64,000 nucleotides of DNA, from assembly GCA_021648845.1 (NCBI GenBank), contig JAKJHY010000010.1:1-64000 (forward strand). Direction: 5' to 3'. Of the stretch, positions 1 through 11,284 are shown piece after piece; position 1 is the first letter of the stretch; every line of letters begins with the position of its first letter. The notes below the pieces were generated by a model. That model saw only the letters and a program-made list of their open reading frames with translations, ran no database searches and had not been told where the DNA came from. The translations under genes were made by a program, and so were the position numbers. The DNA comes from Mycobacterium sp. MBM (GTDB lineage: Bacteria; Actinomycetota; Actinomycetes; Mycobacteriales; Mycobacteriaceae).

Positions 1-108
1 GCAAGCCTCGCTCCGACTCTAGGGTCGCTCGGCAAGCCTCGCTCCGACTCTAGGGTCGCTCGGCAAGCCTCGCTCCGACTCTAGGGTCGCTCGGCAAGCC
101 TCGCTCCG
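1..108. repeat. 31-bp tandem repeat, 3.5 copies
   Basis: Three exact 31-bp copies (1-31, 32-62, 63-93) begin GCAAGCCTCGCTCCGACTCT. A fourth copy keeps only its first 15 bases (94-108) and then runs straight into the 3' end of the tRNA-Gln gene. The array may continue left of the window. There are no spacers, so it is a simple tandem array. Confidence 0.95.
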
Positions 109-175
109 TCGCCAGGACTCGAACCTGAACTATCTGAACCAAAATCAGAGGTGCTGCCGATTACACCACGACGGA
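104..175 (-). tRNA. tRNA-Gln (anticodon TTG)
   Basis: Read on the minus strand, the 7-bp acceptor stem TCCGTCG/CGACGGA closes a cloverleaf with anticodon stem-loop CTGA-TTTTGGT-TCAG, giving anticodon TTG, and a T arm containing GGTTCGAGTCC. No CCA is encoded. The 3' acceptor strand shares its last bases with the partial fourth copy of the flanking 31-bp repeat. A glutamine tRNA beside the mfd-upstream TetR gene fits the mycobacterial gene order as I recall it. Confidence 0.93.
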
Positions 176-219
176 CTGATCAACCCGAGACTCTAGTCGA
201 AACGACTACGCTCTCCACC

Positions 220-855
220 GTGGCCGCACCCGAAAAAGAGACTCGTGCGCCCCGCGCCCGGATGACCGGCAGTGAACGCCGCCAGCAGCTGATCGAGATC
301 GCCAAGTCGTTGTTCGCCGAACGCGGTTTCGACGGCACTTCCATCGAGGAGATCGCCCAACGCGCGAATGTCTCCAAACCGGTGGTCTACGAGCATTTCG
401 GCGGTAAGGAAGGGCTGTACGCGGTCGTCGTGGACCGTGAGATGTCGGCGCTGCTGGACGGCATCACCGCATCGCTGACCAACAACCGGTCCCGGGTGCG
501 GGTGGAGCGGGTGGCGCTGGCCTTGCTCACCTATGTCGAGGAACACACCGACGGCTTTCGCATCCTCATCCGTGATTCGCCGGCGGCGCTCACCTCGGGT
601 ACCTACGCCTCGCTGCTCAACGACGCCGTCAACCAGGTGGCCTCGATCCTGGCCGGGGACTTCTCCCGGCGTGGTCTGGATCCCGAACTCGCGCCGCTGT
701 ACGCCCAGGCGCTGGTCGGGTCGGTGTCGATGACCGCCCAGTGGTGGCTCGACGTGCGGGAGCCACCCAAGGAAGTGGTGGCCGCGCACGTGGTCAACGT
801 GGTGTGGAACGGGCTGACGCACCTGGAGTCCGACCCGGTCCTGCACGACGAGTAG
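220..855 (+). CDS. TetR/AcrR family transcriptional regulator (Rv1019-like)
   Basis: This is a one-domain TetR repressor of about 211 aa. The N-terminal helix-turn-helix contains GTSIEEIAQRANVSKPVVYEH followed by FGGKEGLY, the usual TetR recognition region. The rest is the helical ligand/dimer domain. The open frame extends back to 151, but that start lies inside the tRNA-Gln gene, so I use GTG at 220; ATG at 262 gives a 197-aa protein and is equally possible. Neither start has a clear ribosome site. It lies 45 bases before mfd on the same strand, as Rv1019 does before mfd. The ligand is unknown. Confidence 0.88.
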   Translation: MAAPEKETRAPRARMTGSERRQQLIEIAKSLFAERGFDGTSIEEIAQRANVSKPVVYEHFGGKEGLYAVVVDREMSALLDGITASLTNNRSRVRVERVALALLTYVEEHTDGFRILIRDSPAALTSGTYASLLNDAVNQVASILAGDFSRRGLDPELAPLYAQALVGSVSMTAQWWLDVREPPKEVVAAHVVNVVWNGLTHLESDPVLHDE

Positions 856-900
856 GCGCGAGCTTCGTCACTGCGGACCGCCACCTACGATGGACTCATC

Positions 901-3900
901 ATGACCGCACCGGGGCACACGCATGTCCAAAACTCGATCGCGGGGCTCGTCGAGGTGGCGCTCAGCTCGCCCACCTTCACCGATCTGATCGACCGCGCAC
1001 ACCGCCGCCCCGACACGTTGGCGATGGTGGGCCCGGCCAGTGCCCGATTGTTCGCCGCCGCGGCGCTGGCCCGCACCGGCCCGCTGCTCGTGGTGACCGC
1101 CACCGGGCGCGAGGCCGACGATCTGACCGCTGAACTGCAGGCGGTGTTCGGCGAGGCCGTCGCGCTGTTCCCGTCCTGGGAGACGCTGCCGCACGAGCGG
1201 CTCTCACCCGGTGTCGAGACGGTCGGAGCCAGGATGTTGGTGCTGCGCCGGCTGGCCCGCCCCGACGACGAGCACCTCGGTCCGCCGTTGCAGGTGGTGG
1301 TCACCACGGCCCGTTCCCTGCTGCAGCCGATGTTGGCCGGTCTCGGCGAGATCGAGCCGGTGACGTTGGCCGTGGGCGCCGAGTCGGATTTCGACGAGAC
1401 GATCGCCCGGCTGGTCGAGCTGGCCTACACCCGTGTCGACATGGTGGCCAAGCGCGGTGAGTTCGCGGTGCGCGGCGGCATCCTCGACATCTTCGCGCCG
1501 ACCGCCGAACATCCGGTGCGGGTGGAGTTCTGGGGTGACGAGGTCAGCGAGATGCGGATGTTCTCCGTCGCCGACCAACGGTCCATCACCGAGATCGAGA
1601 TCGACCATCTGGTGGCCGTCCCGTGCCGGGAGATCCTGCTCGACGATGCGGTCAAGGAGCGGGCCGGCCAGCTCGTCGACGCCAGCCCGCAGACCGACAA
1701 CACCGTGGCCGGCGGGGTCGGTGACATGCTGGCCAAGCTCGCCGAGGGCATCCCGGTGGACGGGATGGAAGCGCTGCTGCCGGTGCTGCAACCCGATGCG
1801 CTGACCCTGCTGACCACCCACCTGCCCGAGGGCACCCCGGTGCTGGTCTGCGATCCGGAGAAGGTGCGTTCCCGTGCCGCCGACCTGATCCGCACCGGGC
1901 GGGAGTTCCTGGAGGCGTCCTGGTCGGTGGCCGCGATCGGCGGGGCCGCCCCGGTCGACATCGACGCGCTCGGCGGGTCGGGTTTCCGTGAGCTCGACGA
2001 GGTGCGTGCCGGTGCGGCGCACTGGTGGACGCTGAGCCAGCTCACCGACGAGGCAGCGGTCGAACTCGACGTGCGCCCGGCGCCCTCGGCGCGCAGCCAG
2101 AACGGGCTCGAGGAGATCTTCGCGATGCTGCGCGCCCACGTCGCCACCGGTGGGTTCGCCGCCGTGGTCACCCCGGGCACCGGGACCGCGCAGCGTGTCG
2201 TCGAACAGTTGTCCGAGGCCGATACTCCGGCAACGCTTTTGGAGTCCGGTGCGCAGCCGGCCGCCGGTGTGGTCGGTGTGCTCAAGGGGCCGCTGCACGA
2301 CGGCTTGGTGATCCCCGCCGCCAACCTGGTGATCATCACCGAGGCCGATCTGACCGGTAACAGGGTCGCCGCCACCGATGGGAAAAGGCTTGCGGCCAAA
2401 CGACGTAACGTCGTCGATCCGCTCGCCCTGGCGGCCGGCGACCTGGTGGTGCACGATCAGCACGGCATCGGCAAGTTCGTCGAGATGACCGAACGGGTGA
2501 TCGGCGGGGCGCGCCGCGAATATCTGGTGCTCGAGTACGCCTCGGCCAAACGTGGCGGCGGCACCGACAAGCTGTACGTGCCGATGGATTCCCTGGACCA
2601 GCTCTCCCGATATGTCGGCGGCCAGGCGCCCACCTTGAGCCGGCTCGGCGGCAGCGATTGGACCAACACGAAAACCAAGGCGCGCAAGGCGGTCCGGGAG
2701 ATCGCCGGTGAGCTTGTGGCGCTCTACGCCAAACGTCAGGCCGCGCCCGGCCACGCGTTCGGGCCGGACACCCCGTGGCAGGCCGAGATGGAGGACGCGT
2801 TCGGTTTCACCGAGACCATGGACCAGCTGACAGCCATCACCGAGGTCAAGGCAGATATGGAGAAGCCGGTCCCGATGGACCGGGTGATCTGCGGTGACGT
2901 CGGGTATGGCAAGACCGAGATCGCGGTGCGGGCGGCGTTCAAGGCGGTGCAGGACGGCAAGCAGGTGGCGGTCCTGGTGCCGACGACGCTGCTGGCCGAT
3001 CAGCACCTGCAGACCTTCACCGCCCGGATGGCCGGTTTCCCGGTGACGGTGAAGGGCCTGTCCCGGTTCACCGACCCGGCCGACTCGAAGGCCACCCTGG
3101 ACGGGATGGTCGACGGTACGGTCGACATCGTCATCGGCACCCACCGGCTGCTGCAGACCGCGGTGCGCTGGAAGGATCTCGGCCTGGTGATCGTCGACGA
3201 GGAACAGCGGTTCGGCGTCGAACACAAGGAGCACATCAAGAGCCTGCGCACCCACGTCGACGTCCTGACCATGAGCGCCACCCCGATTCCGCGAACCCTG
3301 GAGATGAGCCTGGCCGGCATCCGGGAGATGTCGACCATCCTGACCCCGCCCGAGGAACGCTTCCCGGTGCTCACCTATGTGGGTCCGCACGATGACAAGC
3401 AGGTGGCCGCGGCGCTGCGTCGTGAACTGCTGCGCGACGGCCAGGCCTTCTACATCCACAACCGGGTCCGCTCGATCGACCAGGCCGCCGCGCGGGTGCA
3501 GGCCATGGTGCCCGAGGCCCGGGTGGTGGTCGCGCACGGCCAGATGGCCGAGGAGACCCTGGAGAAGACCGTGGAGGGCTTCTGGAACCGCGATTACGAC
3601 ATCCTGGTCTGCACCACCATCGTCGAGACCGGCCTGGACATCTCCAATGCCAACACCCTGATCGTGGAACGTGCCGACACCTTCGGGTTGTCGCAGCTGC
3701 ACCAGCTGCGGGGCCGGGTCGGCCGCAGTCGTGAGCGCGGGTACGCGTATTTCCTGTATCCGCCGGAGGTGCCGTTGACCGAAACCGCCCACGACCGGCT
3801 GGCCACCATCGCGCAGAACAACGAACTCGGTGCCGGGATGGCGGTGGCCATGAAGGACTTGGAGATTCGCGGTGCGGGCAACGTGCTGGGTGTCGAACAG

Positions 3901-4518
3901 TCCGGTCACGTCGCCGGCGTCGGTTTCGACCTGTATGTCCGGTTGGTGGGTGAGGCCGTCGAGGCCTACCGCGCCGCAGTGGACGGCAAGACCGTCAGCA
4001 CCGTCGAGGAACCCAAGGACGTGCGCATCGACCTGCCGGTGGACGCGCACTTCCCGCCGGACTACATCGGCAGCGACCGGTTGCGGCTGGAGGCCTACCG
4101 CCGGTTGGCCGCCGCCGCGGACGCCGCCGGGGTGGACCGTGTCATCGAGGAGCTCAACGACCGCTACGGCCCGTTGCCCGAACCCGCGCAACGTCTGATC
4201 GCGGTGGCGCGGCTGCGGCTGCTGTGCCGCGAGTACGGGGTCACCGAGGTGGCCACGATCTCCGATGCCACCCTCAAGGTGGCGCCGCTGACGCTGCTGG
4301 ATTCGGGCCAGATGCGGCTCAAGCGGGTCTATCCGGGGTCGGCCTACCGGGCGACGACCGCCACGGTGCAGATCCCGATTCCGCGCGCCGGCACCGGGGT
4401 GGGCGCGCCGCGCATCCGTGATCTCGAACTGCTGCAAGCGGTGGCCGGTCTGCTGCTGGCACTGGACGGACGCCCGGCCGACGACGTCGACATCACCGCG
4501 ATGGGAGGTGCGCAATGA
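901..4518 (+). CDS. mfd: Transcription-repair coupling factor Mfd
   Basis: Mfd is an ATP-dependent translocase that removes RNA polymerase stalled at DNA lesions and recruits UvrA. At 1205 aa it has the usual mycobacterial length. The UvrB-homology module is near the N-terminus ([16 protein letters not shown]), and the RNA-polymerase-interacting domain is around residues 510-570 ([14 protein letters not shown]). The superfamily-2 motor follows with Walker [12 protein letters not shown] and Walker [11 protein letters not shown]. The TRG and C-terminal autoinhibitory domains complete the protein. Its TGA overlaps the ATG of mazG (ATGA), indicating translational coupling. Confidence 0.99.
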   Translation: MTAPGHTHVQNSIAGLVEVALSSPTFTDLIDRAHRRPDTLAMVGPASARLFAAAALARTGPLLVVTATGREADDLTAELQAVFGEAVALFPSWETLPHERLSPGVETVGARMLVLRRLARPDDEHLGPPLQVVVTTARSLLQPMLAGLGEIEPVTLAVGAESDFDETIARLVELAYTRVDMVAKRGEFAVRGGILDIFAPTAEHPVRVEFWGDEVSEMRMFSVADQRSITEIEIDHLVAVPCREILLDDAVKERAGQLVDASPQTDNTVAGGVGDMLAKLAEGIPVDGMEALLPVLQPDALTLLTTHLPEGTPVLVCDPEKVRSRAADLIRTGREFLEASWSVAAIGGAAPVDIDALGGSGFRELDEVRAGAAHWWTLSQLTDEAAVELDVRPAPSARSQNGLEEIFAMLRAHVATGGFAAVVTPGTGTAQRVVEQLSEADTPATLLESGAQPAAGVVGVLKGPLHDGLVIPAANLVIITEADLTGNRVAATDGKRLAAKRRNVVDPLALAAGDLVVHDQHGIGKFVEMTERVIGGARREYLVLEYASAKRGGGTDKLYVPMDSLDQLSRYVGGQAPTLSRLGGSDWTNTKTKARKAVREIAGELVALYAKRQAAPGHAFGPDTPWQAEMEDAFGFTETMDQLTAITEVKADMEKPVPMDRVICGDVGYGKTEIAVRAAFKAVQDGKQVAVLVPTTLLADQHLQTFTARMAGFPVTVKGLSRFTDPADSKATLDGMVDGTVDIVIGTHRLLQTAVRWKDLGLVIVDEEQRFGVEHKEHIKSLRTHVDVLTMSATPIPRTLEMSLAGIREMSTILTPPEERFPVLTYVGPHDDKQVAAALRRELLRDGQAFYIHNRVRSIDQAAARVQAMVPEARVVVAHGQMAEETLEKTVEGFWNRDYDILVCTTIVETGLDISNANTLIVERADTFGLSQLHQLRGRVGRSRERGYAYFLYPPEVPLTETAHDRLATIAQNNELGAGMAVAMKDLEIRGAGNVLGVEQSGHVAGVGFDLYVRLVGEAVEAYRAAVDGKTVSTVEEPKDVRIDLPVDAHFPPDYIGSDRLRLEAYRRLAAAADAAGVDRVIEELNDRYGPLPEPAQRLIAVARLRLLCREYGVTEVATISDATLKVAPLTLLDSGQMRLKRVYPGSAYRATTATVQIPIPRAGTGVGAPRIRDLELLQAVAGLLLALDGRPADDVDITAMGGAQ

Positions 4519-5432
4519 CGGTCGTCCTGGTGGACCCGCGCCGGCCCTCGCTGGTTCCCGTGGAAGCCGTCGCCCTTCTCGCCGGTGACGTGCAGTACAC
4601 CGAGGAGATGCCGATCAAGGTGCCGTGGTCACTGCCCTCGGCGCGCCCGGCGTACGACGGAGAGCCCGCGCCGGTGCTGTTGTCCTCGGATCCCGACCAT
4701 CCCGCCGTGGCCTCCCGGCTGGCCGCCGGTGAGCAGCTGATCGCGGCTCCCGCGCCGCAACCCGGTGAGCGGCTGGTTGACGCGGTCGCGGTGATGGACA
4801 AGCTGCGCACCGACGGGCCGTGGGAGAGCGAGCAGACCCACGATTCGCTGCGCCGCTACCTGTTGGAGGAGACCTACGAGCTGTTCGACGCGGTGCGCGG
4901 CGGGGACGCCGAGGAACTGCGCGAGGAACTCGGAGATGTGTTGTTGCAGGTGCTCTTTCACGCGCGCATCGCCGAGGACGCCCCGGCGCACCCGTTCGGT
5001 ATCGACGATGTCGCCGATGCGCTGGTTCGCAAGCTGGGAAACCGTGCCGCCGGCGTGCTGGCCGGCCAGTCGGTGTCGCTGCAGGAGCAGCTGGCCCAGT
5101 GGGAGGAACGCAAACGCACCGAGAAGGTGCGCGACTCCTGCATGGACGATGTGCCGACCGGTCAGCCCGCGCTGGCGTTGGCGCAGAAGGTGCTCGAACG
5201 CTGCGCCGGGGCGGGTATGCCCGACGATCTGATCCCCGACGCGCTGCGCGAGGTGCGAATCGGCACGGACTCCGATGCCGAGAACACGCTGCGCACCGCC
5301 ACTTTGGAGTTCATCGACACGGTCCGGCGCGCCGAGCGGGCCGTCAAGGCGGCCCGGGGCGGCGACCCCATCGGGGAGACACCGTCGCAGGCGATCAGCG
5401 CCGACGAGTGGCGCAGCCACTGGCCCGCCTGA
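4515..5432 (+). CDS. mazG: Nucleoside triphosphate pyrophosphohydrolase MazG
   Basis: MazG hydrolyses (d)NTPs, including oxidised nucleotides, to the monophosphate and pyrophosphate. The protein is 305 aa. An actinobacterial N-terminal extension of about 90 residues precedes the MazG helical domain, which carries the metal-binding EEx2E/ExxD signature seen as EETYELFDA and [15 protein letters not shown]. The start codon overlaps the mfd stop, so both genes share one transcript. A long hairpin follows at 5441-5503 and probably ends transcription. The neighbourhood matches M. tuberculosis Rv1020-Rv1021. Confidence 0.97.
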   Translation: MTVVLVDPRRPSLVPVEAVALLAGDVQYTEEMPIKVPWSLPSARPAYDGEPAPVLLSSDPDHPAVASRLAAGEQLIAAPAPQPGERLVDAVAVMDKLRTDGPWESEQTHDSLRRYLLEETYELFDAVRGGDAEELREELGDVLLQVLFHARIAEDAPAHPFGIDDVADALVRKLGNRAAGVLAGQSVSLQEQLAQWEERKRTEKVRDSCMDDVPTGQPALALAQKVLERCAGAGMPDDLIPDALREVRIGTDSDAENTLRTATLEFIDTVRRAERAVKAARGGDPIGETPSQAISADEWRSHWPA

Positions 5433-5440
5433 CCACACCT

Positions 5441-5503
5441 CGCCGAAACAGCATTCCAGACGGCGTGCTCTCGCACTTTGCCGTCTGGAATGCAGTTTCG
5501 GCG
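5441..5503. terminator. Long hairpin between converging mazG and efeB (copy 1 of a repeated element)
   Basis: Left arm 5441-5464 (CGCCGAAACAGCATTCCAGA...) pairs with right arm 5480-5503 over 24 bases with one mismatch; the loop is 15 bases. It sits between two converging genes. The stem is nearly identical to the hairpin at 16669-16730. Its position suggests a two-way terminator, although no strong U tract follows. Confidence 0.8.
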
Positions 5504-5512
5504 CGGTAGACG

Positions 5513-6787
5513 TCAGCCGACGAGCGTGTCGCCGAGGAACCGGTCCGCGCCGGTCACGCCCGGCAGCACGAAGAAGAACCCGCCGCCCACCGGCAGGATG
5601 TACTCCTCCAGCGGCTCGCCCTTGAGTCGTTCCTGCACGGCGAGGAAGCCGTCGCGCAGGCTGCGCTGGTAGGCGACGAACGCCAGGCCCTGGTCGAGGC
5701 GGCCCGCCCCGTCGAACCCGCGCGAATAGTTGAAGCCGCGCCGCAGGATGAGGTTCTTTTCGGTCTCCGGGGTGCGCGGGTTGGCCAGCCGGATATGGGC
5801 ATTGAGCTTGATCCGCAGTCCGTCGGGGTCGGCGGCGTAGTCGGGGTCGTCGAATTCCCCGGGCATGCCCAGCGGTGCGCCGCTGACCTTGGCCCGCCCG
5901 ATCAGGGCTTCCTGCTCGACGAGCTGGGTGCGGTCCCAGAACTCGACGAAGTTCCGGATGATGCGCACCGCCTGATAGCTGCCGCCGGTGGCCCATTCCG
6001 GTTCGCCGTCGTCGGCCCCCACCCAGACGTGCCGGTCCATCACCGCCGCGTCGGACACATCCAGGTTCGCGGTGCCGTCCTTGAACCCGAGCAGGTTTCG
6101 CGGCGTGCTCGCCTCCATGTTCGACGCGGCGGCGGCCTGCCCTGCGCCGATACCGCGGGCGTAGCCATCGACCATCCAGCGCAACACCAGATTGCTGCGG
6201 GTGCGGCGCATCAACTGTCGCAACGCGAACTGCATGGTGTCGTTGTGGCCGGCTTCGAAGATGACCGAGATATCTCCGTGCGACAGCTTCGGGTCGAGCC
6301 GGTCATTGGCCAGAAACGGCATCGTGACCAGTTCACGGGGTTTGCGGTCGGCCAGCCCGAATCGGTCATCGAACAGTGCGGCCCCGACACCGACCACGAC
6401 CGACAGGTTGTCCGCCGGCGGCTTTTCGCCGAGGATGCCCGAATCGACCGGGGGATAGGCGGGATCCCTTGTCTCCGGCGGCTTTCCGGCCATCAGTCCG
6501 CGGATCTCGTCGGTGAGCTCGCGCAGTGTCGATGTCAGTTCCGCGCGGTCGCGGGCGTGCACGTTGAACGAGGCGATGAGCCCCTGCTCGGGGATCGGCA
6601 ACGCGGTGATCCCGGTCTGGTGCGGGCCTTCGAATTCGATGAACCGGTGCGCGCCGGCGCCCTGGGTTACCGGGGCGTCCGACGCGCAACCGGCCAGCGC
6701 CCCGGCTCCCACCGCGGCGCCGGTGCCCAGGGCGCCGGCGACGAACCCGCGCCGAGAGATTCCGCGGCGTGGTGAGCGCTGGGTCAC
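5513..6787 (-). CDS. efeB: Dyp-type haem peroxidase / deferrochelatase EfeB
   Basis: EfeB is a secreted haem-dependent peroxidase of the EfeUOB iron system, also reported to release iron from haem. The 424-aa protein starts with a twin-arginine signal (SRRGFVAGA) that ends in a possible lipobox LAGC, so it is exported folded and may be lipid-anchored. The Dyp signature GFKDGT is present near the middle, and a later NAHIRLANPR segment contains the likely proximal haem histidine. The GTG start overlaps the efeO stop by four bases (GTGA), so the two are one operon in the order efeO-efeB. No efeU permease gene is adjacent. Confidence 0.95.
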   Translation of the reverse strand: MTQRSPRRGISRRGFVAGALGTGAAVGAGALAGCASDAPVTQGAGAHRFIEFEGPHQTGITALPIPEQGLIASFNVHARDRAELTSTLRELTDEIRGLMAGKPPETRDPAYPPVDSGILGEKPPADNLSVVVGVGAALFDDRFGLADRKPRELVTMPFLANDRLDPKLSHGDISVIFEAGHNDTMQFALRQLMRRTRSNLVLRWMVDGYARGIGAGQAAAASNMEASTPRNLLGFKDGTANLDVSDAAVMDRHVWVGADDGEPEWATGGSYQAVRIIRNFVEFWDRTQLVEQEALIGRAKVSGAPLGMPGEFDDPDYAADPDGLRIKLNAHIRLANPRTPETEKNLILRRGFNYSRGFDGAGRLDQGLAFVAYQRSLRDGFLAVQERLKGEPLEEYILPVGGGFFFVLPGVTGADRFLGDTLVG

Positions 6788-7719
6788 TGCAGCTTCAGCA
6801 CTCCCGAGACCTGCGCCAGGTTCTCCGAGAGTCCGGCCAGTTCGGCCTTGAGGGTGTCGATGACCTGCGGGGTCACCGTGACCTCGGGGCAGCGCGCGGA
6901 CGGGTACGGATCGTTCTCGGTGCAGAACAGCACCCAGCCGTCACCGCGGCGCAGCGGGCGAAGTGTGTCGAACACCGAGTTCAACCCGGCCTCGATCTTG
7001 CCCAGCAGCGCCGGATCGGCCTCCACCAGTGCCGGGTTGAGTTTGCCGACCGCGTCGCGCGCACCCTGCAGGTTGGCGTCGAAATCCCACAGGTCGGTCT
7101 TGGCGTAGCGATCCTCTTCGCCGGTGATCTTGCCCTCGGAGACCTCTTCGATCAGCTCGGCGGCACCGTTGGACACATCCACCGGCTTCACCTCGACGGC
7201 CGGGAACTGCTCCTTGAGCGCGGCGACGTCGGCGTCGAGCTGATCGGCGAACGGTGCGCCGCCGTCGGTGGTGTTCTTCTCGAACAGCAGGTACTCCAGG
7301 CGGTGCCAGCCGGTGAACTCGGGGTCGTCGACGCCGGCGAAGTCGTCGACACGGGCGTCGATCTTGCCGTCGATCTCCTCGACGAGACCGGCCAGCGGTT
7401 CGATGCGCTCCCACGGCACGCGCGACGGGGCGTAGGCGTCTTGGGCGGCCTTGAGGTCACCGGCCCGGACCGCATCGGTGAAGACCTTGACCGCGGTGAC
7501 CAGCTCGTCGATCTGGGCGATTGCGTACGCCTTGTACTCGGCGGCGGCCTTCTCGGTCAGTGGATTGGGTGCGGCGACGGCGGAACTGGTCGTCGACGCG
7601 CCCGATGTGGCACTGGAGGTCGACGCCTCCGTGCCGCCGTCCGCACCGTTGCTCGAACACCCGCTGAGAATGAGTGCTGCCGCGACAACCGGTATCTGCC
7701 AGGCGATATGCCGTCCCAT
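6784..7719 (-). CDS. efeO: EfeO-type iron-uptake lipoprotein (peptidase M75/imelysin domain)
   Basis: This is the periplasmic or cell-surface component of an Efe iron-uptake system. The start is ATG at 7719, preceded by AGGAGG six bases upstream; the frame stays open further back but only antisense to the next gene. The protein is 311 aa. A lipoprotein signal ends at LSGC, a Ser/Thr-rich linker follows, and then comes an M75 domain with the HxxE metal motif (GWHRLEYLLF). The N-terminal cupredoxin domain of full EfeO is absent, so this is the short EfeM-like form. It is translationally coupled to efeB. Confidence 0.93.
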   Translation of the reverse strand: MGRHIAWQIPVVAAALILSGCSSNGADGGTEASTSSATSGASTTSSAVAAPNPLTEKAAAEYKAYAIAQIDELVTAVKVFTDAVRAGDLKAAQDAYAPSRVPWERIEPLAGLVEEIDGKIDARVDDFAGVDDPEFTGWHRLEYLLFEKNTTDGGAPFADQLDADVAALKEQFPAVEVKPVDVSNGAAELIEEVSEGKITGEEDRYAKTDLWDFDANLQGARDAVGKLNPALVEADPALLGKIEAGLNSVFDTLRPLRRGDGWVLFCTENDPYPSARCPEVTVTPQVIDTLKAELAGLSENLAQVSGVLKLQ

Positions 7720-7884
7720 CGAACCTCCTCTAGTGAATGCCAGCACAGTACCTGTTCGACCAACATTGGATAGGCATACCTCTGCAATCCGGCGCGATTC
7801 GCGTGTTCGGGGTTGTCCACCGGCGCCGCAGTTACTCTTGATCGGGGGATATCGGCCCCAGTCACCGGTGGTTTGAGGAGAGCC

Positions 7885-8697
7885 TTGTCCGACGTAGGGA
7901 GTGTGTCGAGCCCGGCGCCGACCGTTCCCGCCGCCGTCGAGGATCCGGAGCCGGCACCCGGGGCGGGGCGGCGGGTTCATTGGTGGCGGCTGATCGCGGT
8001 GCTCGCCGCGACGCTGCTGCTGCTGGCCTCCAGTTGCTCGTTCCAGAGCGGTAGCCCGATCCCCGACGGGGTGCCACCGCCGCGGGGCGCGCCGGTCCCG
8101 GAGATCGACACGAACGCCGCGGGGCGGCCCGCCGACCAGCTCAGCGACTGGGCCGCCGAACTGGCGCCCGCCATCGGCATCCCGGCCAGGGCGCTGGAGG
8201 CCTATGGATACGCCGCGCGGGTGGCCCAGGTGGTCAACCCCAAGTGCAACCTGGCCTGGACGACGCTGGCGGGCATCGGCATGGTGGAAAGTCACCACGG
8301 CACCTATCAGGGCGCGGCCACCGCCGCCGGCGGCGATGTGCGCCCGCCGATCCGCGGTGTCCAACTGGACGGCACGCTGGGCAACATGCAGATCCTCGAC
8401 ACCGACAACGGGCTGCTCGACGGGGATCCGCACCTGGACCGGGCGATGGGCCCCATGCAGTTCATCCCGGAAACCTGGCGGCTGTACGGGGTGGACGCCA
8501 ACAACGACGGTGTGATCAGCCCGGACAATTTCGACGATGCCGCGTTGTCGGCGGCCGGATATCTGTGCTGGCGGGGCAAGGACCTGTCCACCCCGCGGGG
8601 CTGGATGGAGGCGCTGCGTGCCTACAACCTGTCCAACCAGTACGCGCGCAGTGTCCGGGACTGGGCCACCGCCTACGCCGAGCGGCATCCACTCTGA
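7885..8697 (+). CDS. Lytic transglycosylase-like lipoprotein (LpqU type)
   Basis: This is a predicted cell-wall murein transglycosylase that cleaves the glycan between MurNAc and GlcNAc. One hydrophobic segment (about residues 35-50) ends at ASSC, a weak lipobox. An SLT-type catalytic domain follows, with the catalytic glutamate in GMVESHHG and the substrate-groove motif GPMQFIPETW. I chose TTG at 7885 because GAGGAG lies just upstream; the frame is open to 7813. The position between mazG and eno matches M. tuberculosis lpqU (Rv1022). Length from this start is 270 aa. Confidence 0.9.
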   Translation: MSDVGSVSSPAPTVPAAVEDPEPAPGAGRRVHWWRLIAVLAATLLLLASSCSFQSGSPIPDGVPPPRGAPVPEIDTNAAGRPADQLSDWAAELAPAIGIPARALEAYGYAARVAQVVNPKCNLAWTTLAGIGMVESHHGTYQGAATAAGGDVRPPIRGVQLDGTLGNMQILDTDNGLLDGDPHLDRAMGPMQFIPETWRLYGVDANNDGVISPDNFDDAALSAAGYLCWRGKDLSTPRGWMEALRAYNLSNQYARSVRDWATAYAERHPL

Positions 8698-10086
<1,389 letters not shown>

Positions 10087-10095
10087 AGACGGTTC

Positions 10096-10800
10096 ATGCC
10101 CGACGCGAAACGGCCCGATCCGCGCCGCCGCGGCCCTGCCCCCCGGCCGGGCAAGGCGGGCGGAGCGGGCCGTCCGCGTGCGGCGTCGCGCCGTGAGCCG
10201 CGCGCCATCGAGAGCCGGGAGGGCCGCCAGGCCCGGGAGGCGGCCGAGGAGCCCGAAACCGGTGCTGCAGCGCCGGATTCGGGACCGGACACTGTCGCCG
10301 AGGCGATCCGCAGGTCGGTTGCCGAATCCTCCGAGCAGCAGTCCGATCAGCGATTCGGTTCGGCCGCCCGGCGGGCGGCGATCCTCGCCGCGGTGGTGTG
10401 CGTGCTCACGCTGACCATCGCCGGGCCGGTGCGCACCTATTTTGCCCAGCGAACCGAGATGAATCAGTTGAAAACCGTGGAAGCGCAGTTGCGTTCGCAG
10501 ATCGCGGATCTGGAACAGCAGAAGATCAAGCTGGCCGATCCGGTCTTCATTGCGGCCCAGGCCCGGGAACGGCTGGGTTTCGTGATGCCGGGCGACATCC
10601 CGTACCAGGTGCAGCTGCCCCCCGGCGCCGCCGCGCCGCCGGTGACCGGACCCGATGCCCCGGAGGTGGTTTCCGGTGACCCGTGGTACACGTCGCTGTG
10701 GCACACGATCGCCGATGCCCCGCATGGGGTTTCGCCGGTGATCACGCCGGCACCCGCACCGGTCGAGGCCCCGCCGAGCCCCGCACCCGCCGGTGGTTGA
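10096..10800 (+). CDS. ftsB: Septum formation initiator FtsB/DivIC family protein
   Basis: This is a bitopic divisome protein expected to work with FtsQ and FtsL at the septum. The 234-aa protein has a basic, low-complexity cytoplasmic N-terminus of about 95 residues and a single transmembrane helix (AAILAAVVCVLTLTIAGPV). A coiled coil follows (EMNQLKTVEAQLRSQIADLE) together with the family-typical ARERLGFVMPGD. The tail is rich in Pro and Ala. It begins nine bases after eno and overlaps the next gene by eight bases. Confidence 0.93.
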   Translation: MPDAKRPDPRRRGPAPRPGKAGGAGRPRAASRREPRAIESREGRQAREAAEEPETGAAAPDSGPDTVAEAIRRSVAESSEQQSDQRFGSAARRAAILAAVVCVLTLTIAGPVRTYFAQRTEMNQLKTVEAQLRSQIADLEQQKIKLADPVFIAAQARERLGFVMPGDIPYQVQLPPGAAAPPVTGPDAPEVVSGDPWYTSLWHTIADAPHGVSPVITPAPAPVEAPPSPAPAGG

Positions 10801-11284
10801 CCAGGCCGATCTGGACGCCGTCGCGCAGCAACTCGGCCGTGAGCCGCGCGGCGTCCTGGAGATCGCATACCGTTGTCCCAACGGCGAACCGGCGGTGGTG
10901 AAGACGGCGCCGAGACTGCCCGACGGCACTCCCTTCCCGACGCTGTACTACCTGACCCACCCGGTGCTCACCGCCGCGGCGAGCCGGCTGGAGTCCTCCG
11001 GGCTGATGCGGGAGATGACCGAACGGCTATCCCGGGACGCCGATCTGGCGGCGGCCTATCGGCGCGCCCACGACTCCTTCCTCGCCGAACGCGATGCCAT
11101 CGAATCGCTGGGGACGACCTTCACCGGCGGCGGTATGCCCGACCGGGTGAAGTGTCTGCACGTGGTGATGGCCCACGCACTGGCCAAGGGCCCTGGGGTG
11201 AACCCGTTCGGCGACGAGGCGCTCGCGCTGCTGGCGGTCGAACCCGGTATGGCCGGAATCCTGGACCGTGAGGTGTGGACATGA
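10793..11284 (+). CDS. DUF501 family protein (Rv1025-like)
   Basis: A 163-aa soluble protein of unknown function, always found between ftsB and ppx in actinobacteria. Conserved segments visible are YRCPNGEPAVVKTAPR, FPTLYYLTHP and RVKCLHVVMAHALAKG. The last of these has closely spaced Cys and His residues that could bind a metal; that reading is inference. GTG at 10793 lies inside the end of ftsB, and the stop overlaps the ATG of ppx, so all three genes are translationally coupled. Confidence 0.93.
   Translation: MVDQADLDAVAQQLGREPRGVLEIAYRCPNGEPAVVKTAPRLPDGTPFPTLYYLTHPVLTAAASRLESSGLMREMTERLSRDADLAAAYRRAHDSFLAERDAIESLGTTFTGGGMPDRVKCLHVVMAHALAKGPGVNPFGDEALALLAVEPGMAGILDREVWT

Noticed and set aside
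1..108. CRISPR-like repeats
   Set aside because: The 31-bp units are directly adjacent with no spacers and there are no cas genes.
1204..4515. 1103-codon open frame antisense to mfd
   Set aside because: Typical GC-rich shadow: no start signal, low-complexity His/Gln/Arg/Gly composition, and full overlap with a certain gene. Similar long antisense frames at 4629-5996, 9073-10929, 11056-12744, 29641-30762 and 57758-59143 were rejected for the same reason.
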